From: Labyrinthula sp. Ha
Lineage: Eukaryota > Sar > Bigyra > Labyrinthulida > Labyrinthulaceae
Assembly (NCBI GenBank): GCA_015227615.1
Contig: JAALGZ010000002.1
Span: 1,426,001-1,490,000 of the forward strand
DNA: 64,000 nucleotides
Reading direction: 5' to 3'
Part shown: positions 12,101 through 23,330 of the stretch, one piece after another
Layout: each line of letters opens with the position of its first letter
Numbering within the stretch: the stretch's first letter is position 1
Program-made: the position numbers and the translations under genes
The notes under the pieces: model-generated
Database searches by the model: none
Told to the model about the DNA's origin: nothing
Seen by the model: the letters and a program-made list of their open reading frames with translations, nothing else

Positions 12101-15100
12101 TATATGTTATGATGTTTCTAATGACGTCTCTGAAGAACCAGGAAAGAAAATTTTGAATAACCCTTTAGGAAACTCTTCATATTATCGTGTAAGTTCTTTG
12201 AGTAATAATAATTTTAGCATGGGAGACATAGTACACAGTATGCATATGCGCATGCTGAAAAAAATACGAGAACCAGTAGTATGGTCCAGCAGACTAATGA
12301 TCATCCTAGAAACTTTAACTTTATTTCAACCAGGGGAGATATTGGGTATTCAAAAATTTGTTGCTGAAATGAAACCTTTTGTTGGAACAAACATCATATT
12401 TTGGATTCGTGAGCTGATACAAGAAATCTTAACATGACGTTCCATTGGTTAAATGCTAAAAACCACCACTTCAACAATGATAGATAGCTAAGATCTATAT
12501 TGCTATAAACAATAACACTAAAAGGTAAATTACTTCAGCAAATGGGCTCAACTATTATTTGTCAGTAGATCATGTACTGTCAATAATATAATTTGATACT
12601 TGTGCACTGGAATTATTGTTTCAATAAGACGAATGGACATCTCATCCGCTTATATATCCAGAATATATAACAAACCTGTATATTTACAGATTTCTAAATG
12701 GAAGAAAAAGAAACAATTCAATAGTGCGATGAAATATCCTTTAAATATTTACGGATTGTGTTAGAAACTTCTAATGTAGTATAAAACATGGAAAAGAAGT
12801 CTTGTTAACCTTGGTTTATAATATCTAACTTATTAATGCTATATCTTTATGAACAAGGGAAGAAAAATAGACATACGTTTTATATTAATTGAATATTTAG
12901 ACAATATATTATATACTAGAAAGAAGAATTTTATTAAAAAAATTGAAAAAGCTATGAGCAAAGAACGAAAACTAACTTTCGTCTTTACAATTGATGCATA
13001 GACTGGGGATAATAGGGGGCAAAGTAATATTTTTTACCTGATTAGTAACCAAAAACATATTCTGAATTGAAAATTTTAACATAGGATAGAGAAAATCAAA
13101 AGAAATTTTATATATACATTATAATCGACTTATTAGAATATAAAAGTACATAGCTTTACAACATCAAAGTATTTCAACAAATATTTAACTTGATAGGCTA
13201 TATGTTTGGTTATTGTAGATCCGATTTATAATCCTTGTACATTTATTTTTAATAAAGTTATCCTCTATACCTCAAATACATTAGAAATGAAAAGAAAATC
13301 ATGTTGTACTTATACATCACTAATCATCATAAGATGCAATATGAGTCTCTGGAAGACCAAAATACTTCAACACATTTATTAAAGAACTCATTTGTAATCA
13401 ATGCAGACAAAAATTCGTATTTGCAAGTATGTTTATGTTGAACCAAAAATTTTTGAGTTTATTGAACAAAGAAACGACCTATTATTACTTATTTTCCCAT
13501 TGAACCGAATAATTAACATCCAGTTTGTTAAGAAAGGATTTGGAAATTTCTTATATTCTGTCGAGATCTATGGAAATTGAATCCAATGCTCAGATTTATT
13601 GTAGTAATTATGATTTAACAAAAATATTTAAATATAAAGCAGGTACTGAAAAAAAATTAACCTGGATATTAGCACCACTTTGAGAAGTCTGATGTTGCTA
13701 CTATGAAAAGAATAATTTATCATCTTATAACGTTTATAAATCTAGTAAGTATTATTATTAAACAATGTAGAATAAATATTATCAAAAGGTTCTGTAAAAA
13801 CATATTTTACGAGTAATAAAATATTTTAAAACTATTTATTACTAATGAACTATCTAGTGATACACTTTATATTTAAGTTCTAAGCAGAGCAGAATACAAA
13901 AAGATACTTCTATGTACAAACCAACCACAATTATTGCAGACAAGTTATAACGAAAAAGCAGAACAAATAATATAAACTAGTAACTTATTTTTATACACCG
14001 AAGCTATTAAATTTCTGTATGTCTTCACATAATACAACTTTATGATATGTTCATATACAGCTTCTTCCATAATTTTATCTCTGTCAAATCAATAACTATT
14101 GCTGTGCTATTATGTTTACTACTTATACTGTCATCCGAGAACTTTACCAATTCATAGACTATTTAGGCACATTTTAAGTTATTCTTGACATTTGTATCTA
14201 AGTGAGGATTCGTTCTAAGTTATTCCTTTTCAAGTTTGAACATATTTTGAAACTGTAACCATTGCTGGGATTTTAAGTGTTTCTTTCAGATGATTCATAG
14301 ACAATGGAGAATATGAATTTTAATCCCATAAGCAATCTAGTTGAAGATATAAATAGAAGTCATGATCAGACTAAGCAATAGATTGTTACTGCGATTGATG
14401 AATAATGGTCTTATACTGACCAGTTTTGGAATAAAATAACTCAAGAGGCTTACTGTTCAGTTAGGCTGTGATACTCTAGAGCTGTATAATGTTTAATGCC
14501 TATGTAATTTTTTTATGATTTCTTGACTTTTTTAATTTCCAGAGATCACTTAAGTTACTTCAGATCAGGTTTTTACACAATGAATTTGCTCGTGTTTTCC
14601 AATATTTTGTTCACAAGAAATGTGGCTTAATTATTATTTTCTTAGACGATGCTCTAATATTTAGTCATAAGATTTAAGGATAACTAACAATTGAAGCGAA
14701 CAATTTCTGAAATTTTACTTGATATATGTATATTATCAAGTCTTGATTAACCTTGCAAGTTTGTTTATATTAGGTATACTGTAATTGTTTCGCAGTTTAG
14801 TCTATAGCTGTATACTTAGAATAGTAGCATTCAACAATAAGTAAATTTTATTTGAAAAAACAAGAGCTTATCCAAATATTCCATAAAGTTGACATATAAA
14901 AGTAAAAAAAAATTAAAAGATAAGAGGAAGAGGGATTGTTTTCTAAAGGCTTGTAAGAAAGAAAGCTGAGTATATATATATAAGGAAAATGCCTTGTAAA
15001 GGGGGAATAATCGGTAAGAAAACAGATATAGTTAGTGGTTATGTAAGAATAATTTTCCTTTGGCATTAGTCAAGAAAATAGTTAATCAGTGGGTTTCGGT

Positions 15101-15436
15101 ATGCATTCTTAAGAAAAGAGTTAGTATGTTGGCATAATTCTTCCATAGTATTCTCAAAATGAATTCTGGTTTTCTTTAGTTTATTATTTAAGAAGAACTT
15201 TTTGTGTTTATGATTTCAGTGAATAATAAATATTTTCTTCTCGTCATCAAATTTTTAAGAACTCATATTCAGTATATTTTGTTCTCTTAAATACAGAAAA
15301 AAATTATTATCACTATTACGATGTCTAAAACGAATAAAATATTTTTTGATATTCAAAAACACTATCTAAATAAAATCTGACGTAATAATCAAATCAATTC
15401 AAAATATCTAGTGAGATCAAAAGAAGATAAACAAGT
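9129..15436. other. Long AT-rich spacer with traces of dead retroelement sequence
   Basis: About 6.3 kb without a recognisable living gene. A reverse-transcriptase-like block lies near 14575-14680 and is listed separately. A 94-codon open frame at 12153-12437 has no recognisable family; it may belong to the same decayed material. The remainder is stop-ridden AT-rich DNA. No tRNA or snRNA signature was seen. Confidence 0.5.
14575..14680 (+). mobile_element. Ty3/gypsy-like reverse transcriptase fossil fragment
   Basis: A short block reads like the RT palm region of Ty3/gypsy elements: the finger helix just before it, then a hydrophobic run and an L-D-D core followed by L-I-F-S. Only this block is recognisable. 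The element is broken, with many breaks, and its ends and LTRs were not found. It looks old. The family assignment is tentative because so little remains. Confidence 0.4.
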
Positions 15437-16895
15437 ATGAGAATAACTCGTATCTTTGCCTGGGGTGATGGTAGTAAAGGACAACTTGGACTTGGACACA
15501 TGGAGAGCTCGAAAGTTCCCACTGAAATTGAACTGGACAATATTTGCGGTGAAGTAGTTGCTTGTGGTGCAGGAGAGTCACATTCAGCAATATTGACAGC
15601 TAAAGGACGAGTTTATACGTTTGGCGCTGCAGTGCTTAGAGAACTTGGTCATGAAGATGAAATTAACAAGAACAAACCCACTCTGTTGAAATAATTTACA
15701 GGGAATAGAATCCAAATTAAGCAGGTGGATTGTGCTAGTACTTTCACTGGTGCTATCTCAACAGAAGGGCATTGTTATACATGGGGATATGGATATTGGG
15801 GTGAACTAGGACACGGAAACACAGAAAGGCATTGAATATTTTTCAAATTGACTTTAGTTTATCAGCACCAAAGTTAGTTGAAGGATTAGAAAATATTCGG
15901 CAAATATCTTGTGGAATATACCATACTCTCTGTTCTACAGTATCAACTGTGTATTCCTTTGGTAGAAATTCATATGGTCAACTTGGTCATGGGAACTTCC
16001 AATATTATGATATACCAGCTGAAATTAAGAACTTTGAGGGAAAACATATTGACAGTGTAGTTGCAGGTCTAAACACTTCATTTGTACTTTTGACCGATGG
16101 GAAATTATTTTCATTTGGATATGGGGAATCTGGAGAAATAGGAAATGGCAGCTATGAAAATAGTTCTAAACCTGTTCAAGTAGTTTTTGAGCAAGATGTC
16201 TCAATAAAACAGATTAGTGCGAGATTTAATCATGTGGGGGCTGTTTCGAAAATAGGAGAGCTTTTCATGTGGGGATGTAATAAGAAGCATCAGCTAGGTA
16301 TTTTTTTTTTGGGAAATAATATTTAGGAATGGATATTGAAGAAAAAGAAAATTCTTTTCCAGTTAAAGTAGATTTACCACCTATTCAAGAAGTTTGCTGT
16401 GGATATAACACTAGTTTTGTAATAACTAAGGATAAGAAAGTAATGGCTTTTGGTAACAATAAAAATGGAAGACTAGGTTTGGAAAGTTCAGAAGAAATTA
16501 TAGAAAAACCAACTGTGTTGAATAACAGATGGGGAAAAGAATGCAATTTGAGGTTATATGGGTTTCATTCACATACTTTTCTTCTTGCTAAGAGTGAAGC
16601 TAATACAGAACAAGAGAAACAATCTCCAATTACAAAGAATAATATTTTTGCAGAGTTTTTAGTTTCTGACACTTTTGAAATTAATGATATTTCAATATCC
16701 GAAAATGTGGAAACAGGATCACTATTGTATCTCTTAAATCTAGAAAAGAAGCTTGGATATATTATGAAAAGATTTGAAGCTGAGATTGTGAAAAAGTTCC
16801 CAAAGTTACTTGAAAGTGAGGACATTAAGAAAATAGAAAGTGATAGACTGGTGGAACTAATGAAGAAGTATCTAAAATCAGACAAGAAAAACTAA
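15437..16895 (+). CDS. RCC1-repeat protein, nearly intact but with an in-frame TAA
   Basis: Exons 15437-15828, 15858-16297 and 16327-16895 give a 466-codon protein made mostly of RCC1 blades, such as IFAWGDGSKGQLGLGH and VYSFGRNSYGQLGHGN, plus a C-terminal charged tail. The second intron (16298-16326, 29 nt) is GT..AG. The first (15829-15857, 29 nt) works only with a GC donor; it joins GHGNTE to SLSAPKLVEG and restores the blade. One TAA (15692-15694, codon 86) interrupts an otherwise well-kept repeat. Either this copy is a very young pseudogene, or the stop is a sequencing or allelic change. A 54-nt intron could skip the stop but would delete conserved blade sequence, so I do not favour it. 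RCC1 propellers commonly act as GTPase exchange factors or scaffolds; the partner here is unknown. Confidence 0.75.
15829..15857 (+). other. 29-nt GC-AG intron in the RCC1 gene
   Basis: The intron starts GCATTGAAT and ends GACTTTAG. Splicing gives AG|T and keeps the RCC1 repeat in frame. The paralogous pseudogene has GATATTGAAC at the aligned donor and TTTGCAG at the acceptor, so the intron predates the duplication. A GC donor is known as a minor class in most eukaryotes, but it is the only one among the introns found here. Confidence 0.6.
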
Positions 16896-17401
16896 TTTTG
16901 GTATCCAATAGTTATTAGATTGGAATTCTTACTATATATTTTTTAGCTACATTATATTCATAAAAGGTTTATAAAGTTCTGAATGAGAAAAAGATAAAGA
17001 TCAAAAATATTTTTTCTCCTACATATTTCTAATTTATCTTATTTTTCAATTGAGAACTAAGATTGTTAACCCATTCACTTAATAAGAAATATTTAAGAAA
17101 AACATATCAAAGTCAATTAGGTTCCTTGACAAACAAAGCTGATAAGATTTTTTCCACTCACCTACAAACCCAAATATATTTACCTTAATAGCTGCGAAAT
17201 GAATACTAAAGAAAAATATAAACAATACTTGAACAGGAATTTGAGAACTAAATGAAGTAGGCAGAGAAAATTTAGGAACGAGTTCTCTATATCAAATTCT
17301 CCGGATTAAATATTTATTACATATAACACGTACAATTTCTTTTAGTTTGTTTCCCCATCTAGATACAGGAAATATAGCAAAACTTCTTATTTTCTCTATC
17401 G
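16896..17401. other. Convergent spacer between RCC1 gene and GDPD gene
   Basis: About 500 nt between two convergent 3' ends. It is AT-rich, and I see no further gene or element. Confidence 0.5.
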
Positions 17402-18452
17402 CTAACCAAAATACTTTTCTACGGATGGAAAATCAGTATTCACATATTTGAATCCAACATTTCTGAGCTTTCTAAATTGATCATAGGATTCAGTATGAAA
17501 CTTCCTATAAAACACACCAAGCTTATACTTTCTCTTTAGTTCATGAAGAAACTGAACAACTTTTTCATTCTCATACAGTGCAGGCAAGAAAGCAACATAA
17601 ATTCCATCTAGTCCATCTAGCAACTTGTCAACATATGCCACATTTTTCAAATTAGACATATCAAAGTTCTTCTCTGGAGATGACTCAAAAACATATTGAA
17701 CAACCTCATCCCTTCCTTTTGTCAATAGATATAACTCTGGAAACTTTCCACCTTCAACAACATATTCTTTTCTCAACTTAAGCAAGGTTTTCATTGCTGT
17801 ATAATTGAAACTCATTATCAACGGAATTTGTCCGTTCTCAAACAATTTAACAAATCTTTTGTTTTCTAGAACTTTTCTCAATCCAAACAAAAGAGTTTCT
17901 GTGTTATCTTCTTTTGTCTCAATCACCAACTTTTTTGTGGGATATAGAGAGAGTACCTCTAGAAGCTCTTCTAACATAACTGGAGTTTCTCCATTCTTCA
18001 AGTATAGCTGCGAAACTTCAGCGGAACTGGATCTAGAGAGTAATGGCACATCTGCACCGACAAGTCTTGAAAAAGATGAGTCATGACAAACTACTAGATC
18101 TCCATCTTGGGTACATTGGACATCACATTCGCATATAATGACTCCACTAAAATAAACTCGTGGAAGAAAATTACTTCTTCCAAGCTGTCTCAAAAGCTCG
18201 GAGAGTGTTCTCCAAGGGTCTTCCCAAATCATCGTTACCATAATGAAACCCTCTATGCGAGACAATGCTAGAAATCTCGTCTTTGCTCAACTTCTCCAAA
18301 TACTTCTTGATCAAAGGATCCTCTTCTCCATTGAACACACTCCTTTGGGAACTTCCACTTAGAGAGATAGAAGAAACAGACTCCTCATCAACCAAACTTT
18401 CCTTCTGAACACTTGAACAGAGATCCTCCGGGGTACTTACCATGTTTACCAT
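17402..18452 (-). CDS. Glycerophosphodiester phosphodiesterase (GDPD family)
   Basis: Hydrolyses glycerophosphodiesters such as glycerophosphocholine to glycerol-3-phosphate and the alcohol, in phospholipid turnover. Two exons, 18452-18175 and 18146-17402, are split by a 28-nt intron (18147-18174). They join FETAWK to NGVIICECDVQ and give 340 aa. GDPD hallmarks are present in order: SHRGFH (His66, Arg67), LENT (Glu81, Asn82), the CECD metal site (Glu99, Asp101) and VVCHDSSFSRL (His114, Asp115). A later VIETK motif supplies another conserved acidic residue. There is no signal peptide and no SPX or membrane segment, so it is probably cytosolic. The first ~60 residues are acidic and serine-rich and are not part of the TIM barrel. 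The start at ATG 18452 has a second in-frame ATG three codons later; either is possible. Confidence 0.92.
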
Positions 18453-21400
18453 TTTTATTTTTCGTTTGAATTGATTCTGATTCAGCTGTACTCACTTTCT
18501 CAAACCTTCCTTTTCAGAACTCGTTGGTCTTGGAGAAATTTCTACTTAACGGAATCCCGGAAATTAATTTCCTAACAGATTCCTTATAGAGTATCACGAG
18601 CAATAATATACTCAATTTTGCGCAAATTTATGCGAAATACCTAGTTTTCACGATATATATGGGATAGTGAGGGAGTAGATGCGATCTGAAATTTAGATTC
18701 CGTTGTAAGCAAGCAGGCGTGTTAGAAAAAAAAGAGTTAAGCAACTGGTTTCCCGGTAATGACATATTATGCACTTTTCTCATGATGAGCATATTTCCAT
18801 GGAATGTTTTAACAGCACTAATATTGTATGTATTTTCTGCCACATTAGATAGCGAGGATTATTTTGAATCCTGTTTGTTGCACCCGGTTCGGGTAGTCTC
18901 GGGATTTCCCCGGACAATATTTGTTTTAAATCCTGTACCCGATGTGGGTTCCCGAAATGCTCGTTCTATATCTTTTATGAAGTATTGCCCTGGGTATTCT
19001 AGTAAGATATTTACAAAGTGCTTTTCCGGAAGAAAACTAGGAAAGCTAAGTCGCTTCTATAAAGTACTGGTTACAGCACTTGCATACACTTGCAGATGCA
19101 TCTCGAAGATCTAAAGAAACGCACAGTATGGAACTTTGAAATTCTCTTCAGTCTTCAAACCTAGAAACTGAACAAAAATTCACTTCAAAGGGTTCTGTTT
19201 TGACAGATCACCAGGTTGTAGGATAAAATCCTACCAACAATTTAATTAAAGTACGAATCCTTGCAAGTACAGGGGAGTGAACTTGTACCTGGCCTGCTGT
19301 ATTATCGGATGGTCTTAATACCTTAGTGTTAGTCTCTTTATTATCTAAGGGCAGGGTCATATGTTTGTTTCTCATGATATTACTCGATGGCTCTACTCAA
19401 GCAGAAACCATTAACTAACCATATCCTGCAAATGCTGTATTAGAGGGAAAAACTGGGCCTTCGGTACTTTGTATGAAACTTTGGCACCTTTAGTTCTCTC
19501 ATTATATATCTTCGTCAACATTATTATCTGCGTATCTGGATGGGTAATACGGTGGTTTAAACTCTTTGAAGAAGCAATTATCGATTAATTCCAAAATTAA
19601 TGAAAACTTCATCAAACATTGAAAAGAGAGAATCATTCTACATGTATTATCTTAGTCACAGGGTACAGTTTCTCTTTCCAAGAAAAGCATTAAGCAGAGA
19701 AGGTTGTTCACAACAATAAACTTGAACTTTACTATGCCATATGTCTTTTTAATGATTTAAAACCAAAATTTTGGTGGATTAAACCATGCCAGAGACGCTG
19801 ATCCAAATCTAGAATTGCACTTGATCTACTATTTTAAGGTCAACGTGTTTATCCTTCTAGTTTCTGTTCATTGCGTTTAGCACTATATCTGTGTGTTCAG
19901 AGCCCTTACAAAGTTTGGAAAGAAAGTACGGTTCCCAAATACAGCTATGCGAGAAAGCAAGAGCGAAAACTTTTTCACCTAGTAGCATCGAATCATGAAA
20001 AAAAAACATATATAGCTTAAGGAAATCTAATTTAAAAAACCGAGATAATGTCGATTCAAATGTATATAGGGTACGTTTCTGGGGTCTTTCAGGTAAATTG
20101 ATAGATGCCTCAACTGCGTTGGAATGTGGTATGGATTCAAACAGCGGAAAATAAGAGAGTTGCTTTCACTTTACATAAGTACATTAATATAGAGTAGCTC
20201 TCTAAATCTTCGCGACGATAGTTATAGCATTATGTAAATGGATGTCTTAAAATCTCTAACTCGACGTATTGCTGAGGCTAAGTTTTTCCTGGTTTGCTAG
20301 TGCAAATGCTTCAGTTGAAGACAGCATTATGAAAAAAACATAGATTATTGCAGGAACAGTGTTCAATAAAACATTTCCTACACAGACACTAGGTATTTTA
20401 AGCTTTGTGTCATATTCAGTTATTTGTGTTGGTAGAGTGCTCTAAGAGAGCGTGAACATGTTCTTAACTTGCGTATCACTCATAGTTAAGAGTTTACAAT
20501 AGTTACTCTTCGTCAGATTGTACAGGATAAAAACAAGTAAATTTCAGCTTAAGCCTTCACCCTTTGGCATATTTGTTAGTAGCCTCAGGTTAATTAAACT
20601 GAAGCAAAGGAAATGATTTTTTACCAATAGCATCTTGCTACCTCTCACGTCAGCTAATGAGACCAATAGAGCATTATATGTATTTAAGTCTACTGCATGG
20701 GCTAAGAGAAAGTATAAAATAGCTCAGCCAATGGCATTAATTGTGCTGGATAATATATAGGGGAAGAACTTTCTATAAACTCAGGACATCAAAATAAACA
20801 AGTTGGATTGTGCATGATATAGCATGATAATGAAAGAAACAAAGCGGCGAGGCTTGAATTAAGGCTATGAATATAATTTACCTCGGTTTAAGATGGTTTC
20901 CAATCCTTTCAAAGTTTTCTAAACATCAGTTTTTATACAACTCATGTATTATCTATTAAAATCAAAATATGCAGAGCAAATTCTAAAGGGATATACATAT
21001 ATAGAGTACTAATTCCTCGTGACTCAGAACTAGAAGTCTAGAGAGAGGAAAACATATTCTCGCGCACTGTTACAACTGATAAAGCAATGGGTACATTCAC
21101 TCTGAAAACCATCCTTTCCTTTTTAATTTGTATAATAGGCCTCATGGCTGCTTATAGATAAATGCTCAAAAATTGTGTACACAGGTTCTCCTTCGATATT
21201 CGCTGTCTCTTGTTCAAACGTGTAACACTTAATACTTTGAACCTCAGATGCCAGCTTGTCTCTACTTGAGCACCCTTTTTACTTATTTGACGTTTATAAC
21301 AGATAGAAGAGAAATATAGCCAAGTAGTTAAGGTACTATTACGATCATAGTGGTTAGTTCTTGTAAAAAACTGTCTTTGGAAATTATTATCTAACAATGA

Positions 21401-22374
21401 AACAAGGAAACCTAGATTATATTTTCTCAGCAGTAACGTCGAGTAAAAAGAACATGTAGAATCCAGAGAAAAGCAATTTAATATAACAAAAATTTAGTGA
21501 AGAGGGATATTTAGTGGTATGTTTTTATGGTAGCGCTCATTCCAGGGTTAAATTCGCTAGATACTTTTCTTTATTTAAGAAGTCAAGAGTATTTAAATAG
21601 ATTGAATCTTACTGCAAGAAATAATTAACCACAAAAACTGAAAACCAGAGCGTACTACTTAACATATAGAGAAGAGTTCCTTGCCTGGAGTATTTCAATA
21701 CCAGCGTTTGCTGTTTTCCTCTAGAGGAACTATCACCGGAGGAACGAATTCTCGTCATCTTAATAGGAACTCTAAGTCATTTAGAATTAATCAGGTCTAG
21801 GTCAGCTGGTAAGTTCCCCATAAAGAAAAAAGGTTATAATACTATGGCTCCGATCTGACATACATCTGCTCTAGGTGCCAATGTAGTTTCTATTGCGGTT
21901 AGTCATATACCTGGGTGAGTATTTTATGGTAAAAGCACAGAACATTATAGAGGATACAAGCAAGAGATCTTTTGGTGCTAATTTAATATTGAATTTCTAC
22001 ATATAATCTGAGTATAGTTCTTTATATTTATTTAACATTTTTTTATAGCAAAACTATATTAGTTGTAGGAAAATCTCTCTTTTTACTTTCGTGAAGTTAC
22101 CTATTTTTTTCTAATAGAATTGCTCTACTAAAACTTCTTCTCACATGTCCATTTCGAGCATACCCCCAGAAAATATGTATTATGTAACCTCGAATAAATG
22201 TTCGTGGTCGAGTCGTAAAGTATATACTTATCAGGGAATTGCTGTATCTATATCGTGAAGTTCTCGTTGGTTATCATATCACACTCGACGTTATGTTTGA
22301 GTATATTAGTTCCATTTGGGAAACAAAACTCTGTTCAAAACAAAAGAACAAACTGCAATTTAAAGTTTATCCTC
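18453..22374. other. Spacer of about 3.9 kb, no gene recognised
   Basis: A 131-codon frame at 18719-19114 lies in a patch that is richer in G+C than its surroundings (around 18870-18970), but it matches no family I know. Other frames are short. The change in composition could mark foreign or formerly coding DNA. I could not support a specific element. Confidence 0.4.
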
Positions 22375-22770
22375 ATGGCAAGTAAGAAACTAGAAAAAGA
22401 ATTAAAAAAACTGTACTATAAGAAGAGCATTAGGTTCACACAACAAAGTGAAGACTTCTTCCTATGGCAAAGAATAGACCTTAATACTCTTCCAAGTTGG
22501 AAATCAAAGAAAACAGAAAAACTTCACTTAAACATCCTGGTTGTAGATCAAGGATGGGGAAATATAAAAGGATCATTACACTTTTATAAAGGTCTTGCTG
22601 AAGATATACCTATTCTAGAGCTATTCCACAACATCTGGGTCACTCATGACGCAACTCACCATTCGATCGAAGTAGAAAATAACGAATGCGAAGTTATACA
22701 TATTCTTTACAAAGTAGGAGGGGGCGGTGGTCATTCTCTTTCCATCCAAAATCTCTCCATTGACCCCTAG
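22375..22770 (+). CDS. Small protein of unknown family with a DQGWGN-KG core
   Basis: A single-exon protein of 131 aa. I chose the ATG at 22375 (MASKKLEKELKK); the frame extends upstream to 22255 only through a GTG and a hydrophobic stretch, which looks like 5' leader. The N-terminal ~30 residues are a lysine-rich helix. The rest alternates polar and hydrophobic residues like a beta-sandwich, with LNILVVDQGWGNIKGSLHF in the middle and a GGGGGHSL turn near the end. No catalytic motif is visible. It ends 3 nt before the end of the TIR-like gene on the other strand, so the two transcripts must overlap at their 3' ends. I do not recognise the family with confidence. Confidence 0.7.
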   Translation: MASKKLEKELKKLYYKKSIRFTQQSEDFFLWQRIDLNTLPSWKSKKTEKLHLNILVVDQGWGNIKGSLHFYKGLAEDIPILELFHNIWVTHDATHHSIEVENNECEVIHILYKVGGGGGHSLSIQNLSIDP

Positions 22771-22773
22771 TTT

Positions 22774-23277
22774 CTAAATGTGATATAATCCGTTTAATTT
22801 ATCAAGCAACTCTGTATTTCTAGCTTTAATTTGCTCAAACCGATTTTTTTCTTCTTGTTCGTCTTTAATGAAAGAGTAATTAAAGTATAAAAGAGTTCCA
22901 AGAGAAGTGGAAATTGACGCATCCCACGTTGATGGATCTTGTAGGGAAGAATCGAGGAGAACAACCTGAACTCTTTGGGTTTCTTGAACGATGAGAGAAA
23001 AGTAGGTGTATTGGATAGAGTTTAGGTAGTTCACAGAGGTTACAAAGTTTTTCGAGACGAAAATAATTTTTATTGTGGAGTTTGAAATCGCATCTTCAAA
23101 GGATTCGTCGTTCAAGAGTTCTAGCGGGTCGTGACTTTGGTCATTTGGTGGTATTCCATTTGGATATTTATAAATGGATAGATCTGATGCTTGTATGAGG
23201 TGATTTAGAATTTCTAGGACGTATGATTCATCCATTTTGGAGTAGAATGGGAGTATATCGTATTTTGTCTTATTCAT
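22774..23277 (-). CDS. TIR-like domain protein
   Basis: A single-exon protein of 167 aa. It reads as a minimal TIR-type fold: a KYDILPFYSKMDESYV first strand and loop, a variable middle, then FEDAISNSTIKIIFVSKNFV, which matches the alphaC-betaD region of TIR domains (I-x-x-S-x-x-x-I-x-x-x-S). A later VQVVLLDSS strand also fits. TIR domains act as signalling adaptors or NAD+ hydrolases. The catalytic glutamate cannot be placed with confidence, so enzyme activity is not claimed. No transmembrane segment, LRR or NB-ARC partner domain is attached. The promoter-like motif TGACGTGGCAT lies 43 nt upstream. The tail-to-tail neighbour at 22375-22770 may be functionally linked or just adjacent. The TIR call is from pattern and could be a diverged relative such as SEFIR. 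Confidence 0.6.
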   Translation of the reverse strand: MNKTKYDILPFYSKMDESYVLEILNHLIQASDLSIYKYPNGIPPNDQSHDPLELLNDESFEDAISNSTIKIIFVSKNFVTSVNYLNSIQYTYFSLIVQETQRVQVVLLDSSLQDPSTWDASISTSLGTLLYFNYSFIKDEQEEKNRFEQIKARNTELLDKLNGLYHI

Positions 23278-23319
23278 GTTATTGTTTTGTTATTCTTCTA
23301 TGTTGAGAAATTTCCTATA

Positions 23320-23330
23320 TGACGTGGCAT
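23320..23330 (-). promoter_or_regulatory. ACGTCA-type promoter motif upstream of the TIR-like gene
   Basis: On the minus strand it reads ATGCCACGTCA, 43 nt upstream of the ATG. It shares its core with the motifs upstream of UDP-xylose synthase and PRP8, in the same orientation and at a similar distance. The TGACGTGGC core resembles known bZIP sites (G/C-hybrid box, UPRE). Function is inferred. Confidence 0.5.

Noticed and set aside
15640-15712. A 54-nt intron that would remove the in-frame TAA of the RCC1 gene
   Set aside because: It keeps frame but its donor is unlike the others and it would delete the conserved end of an RCC1 blade that aligns well with the family.
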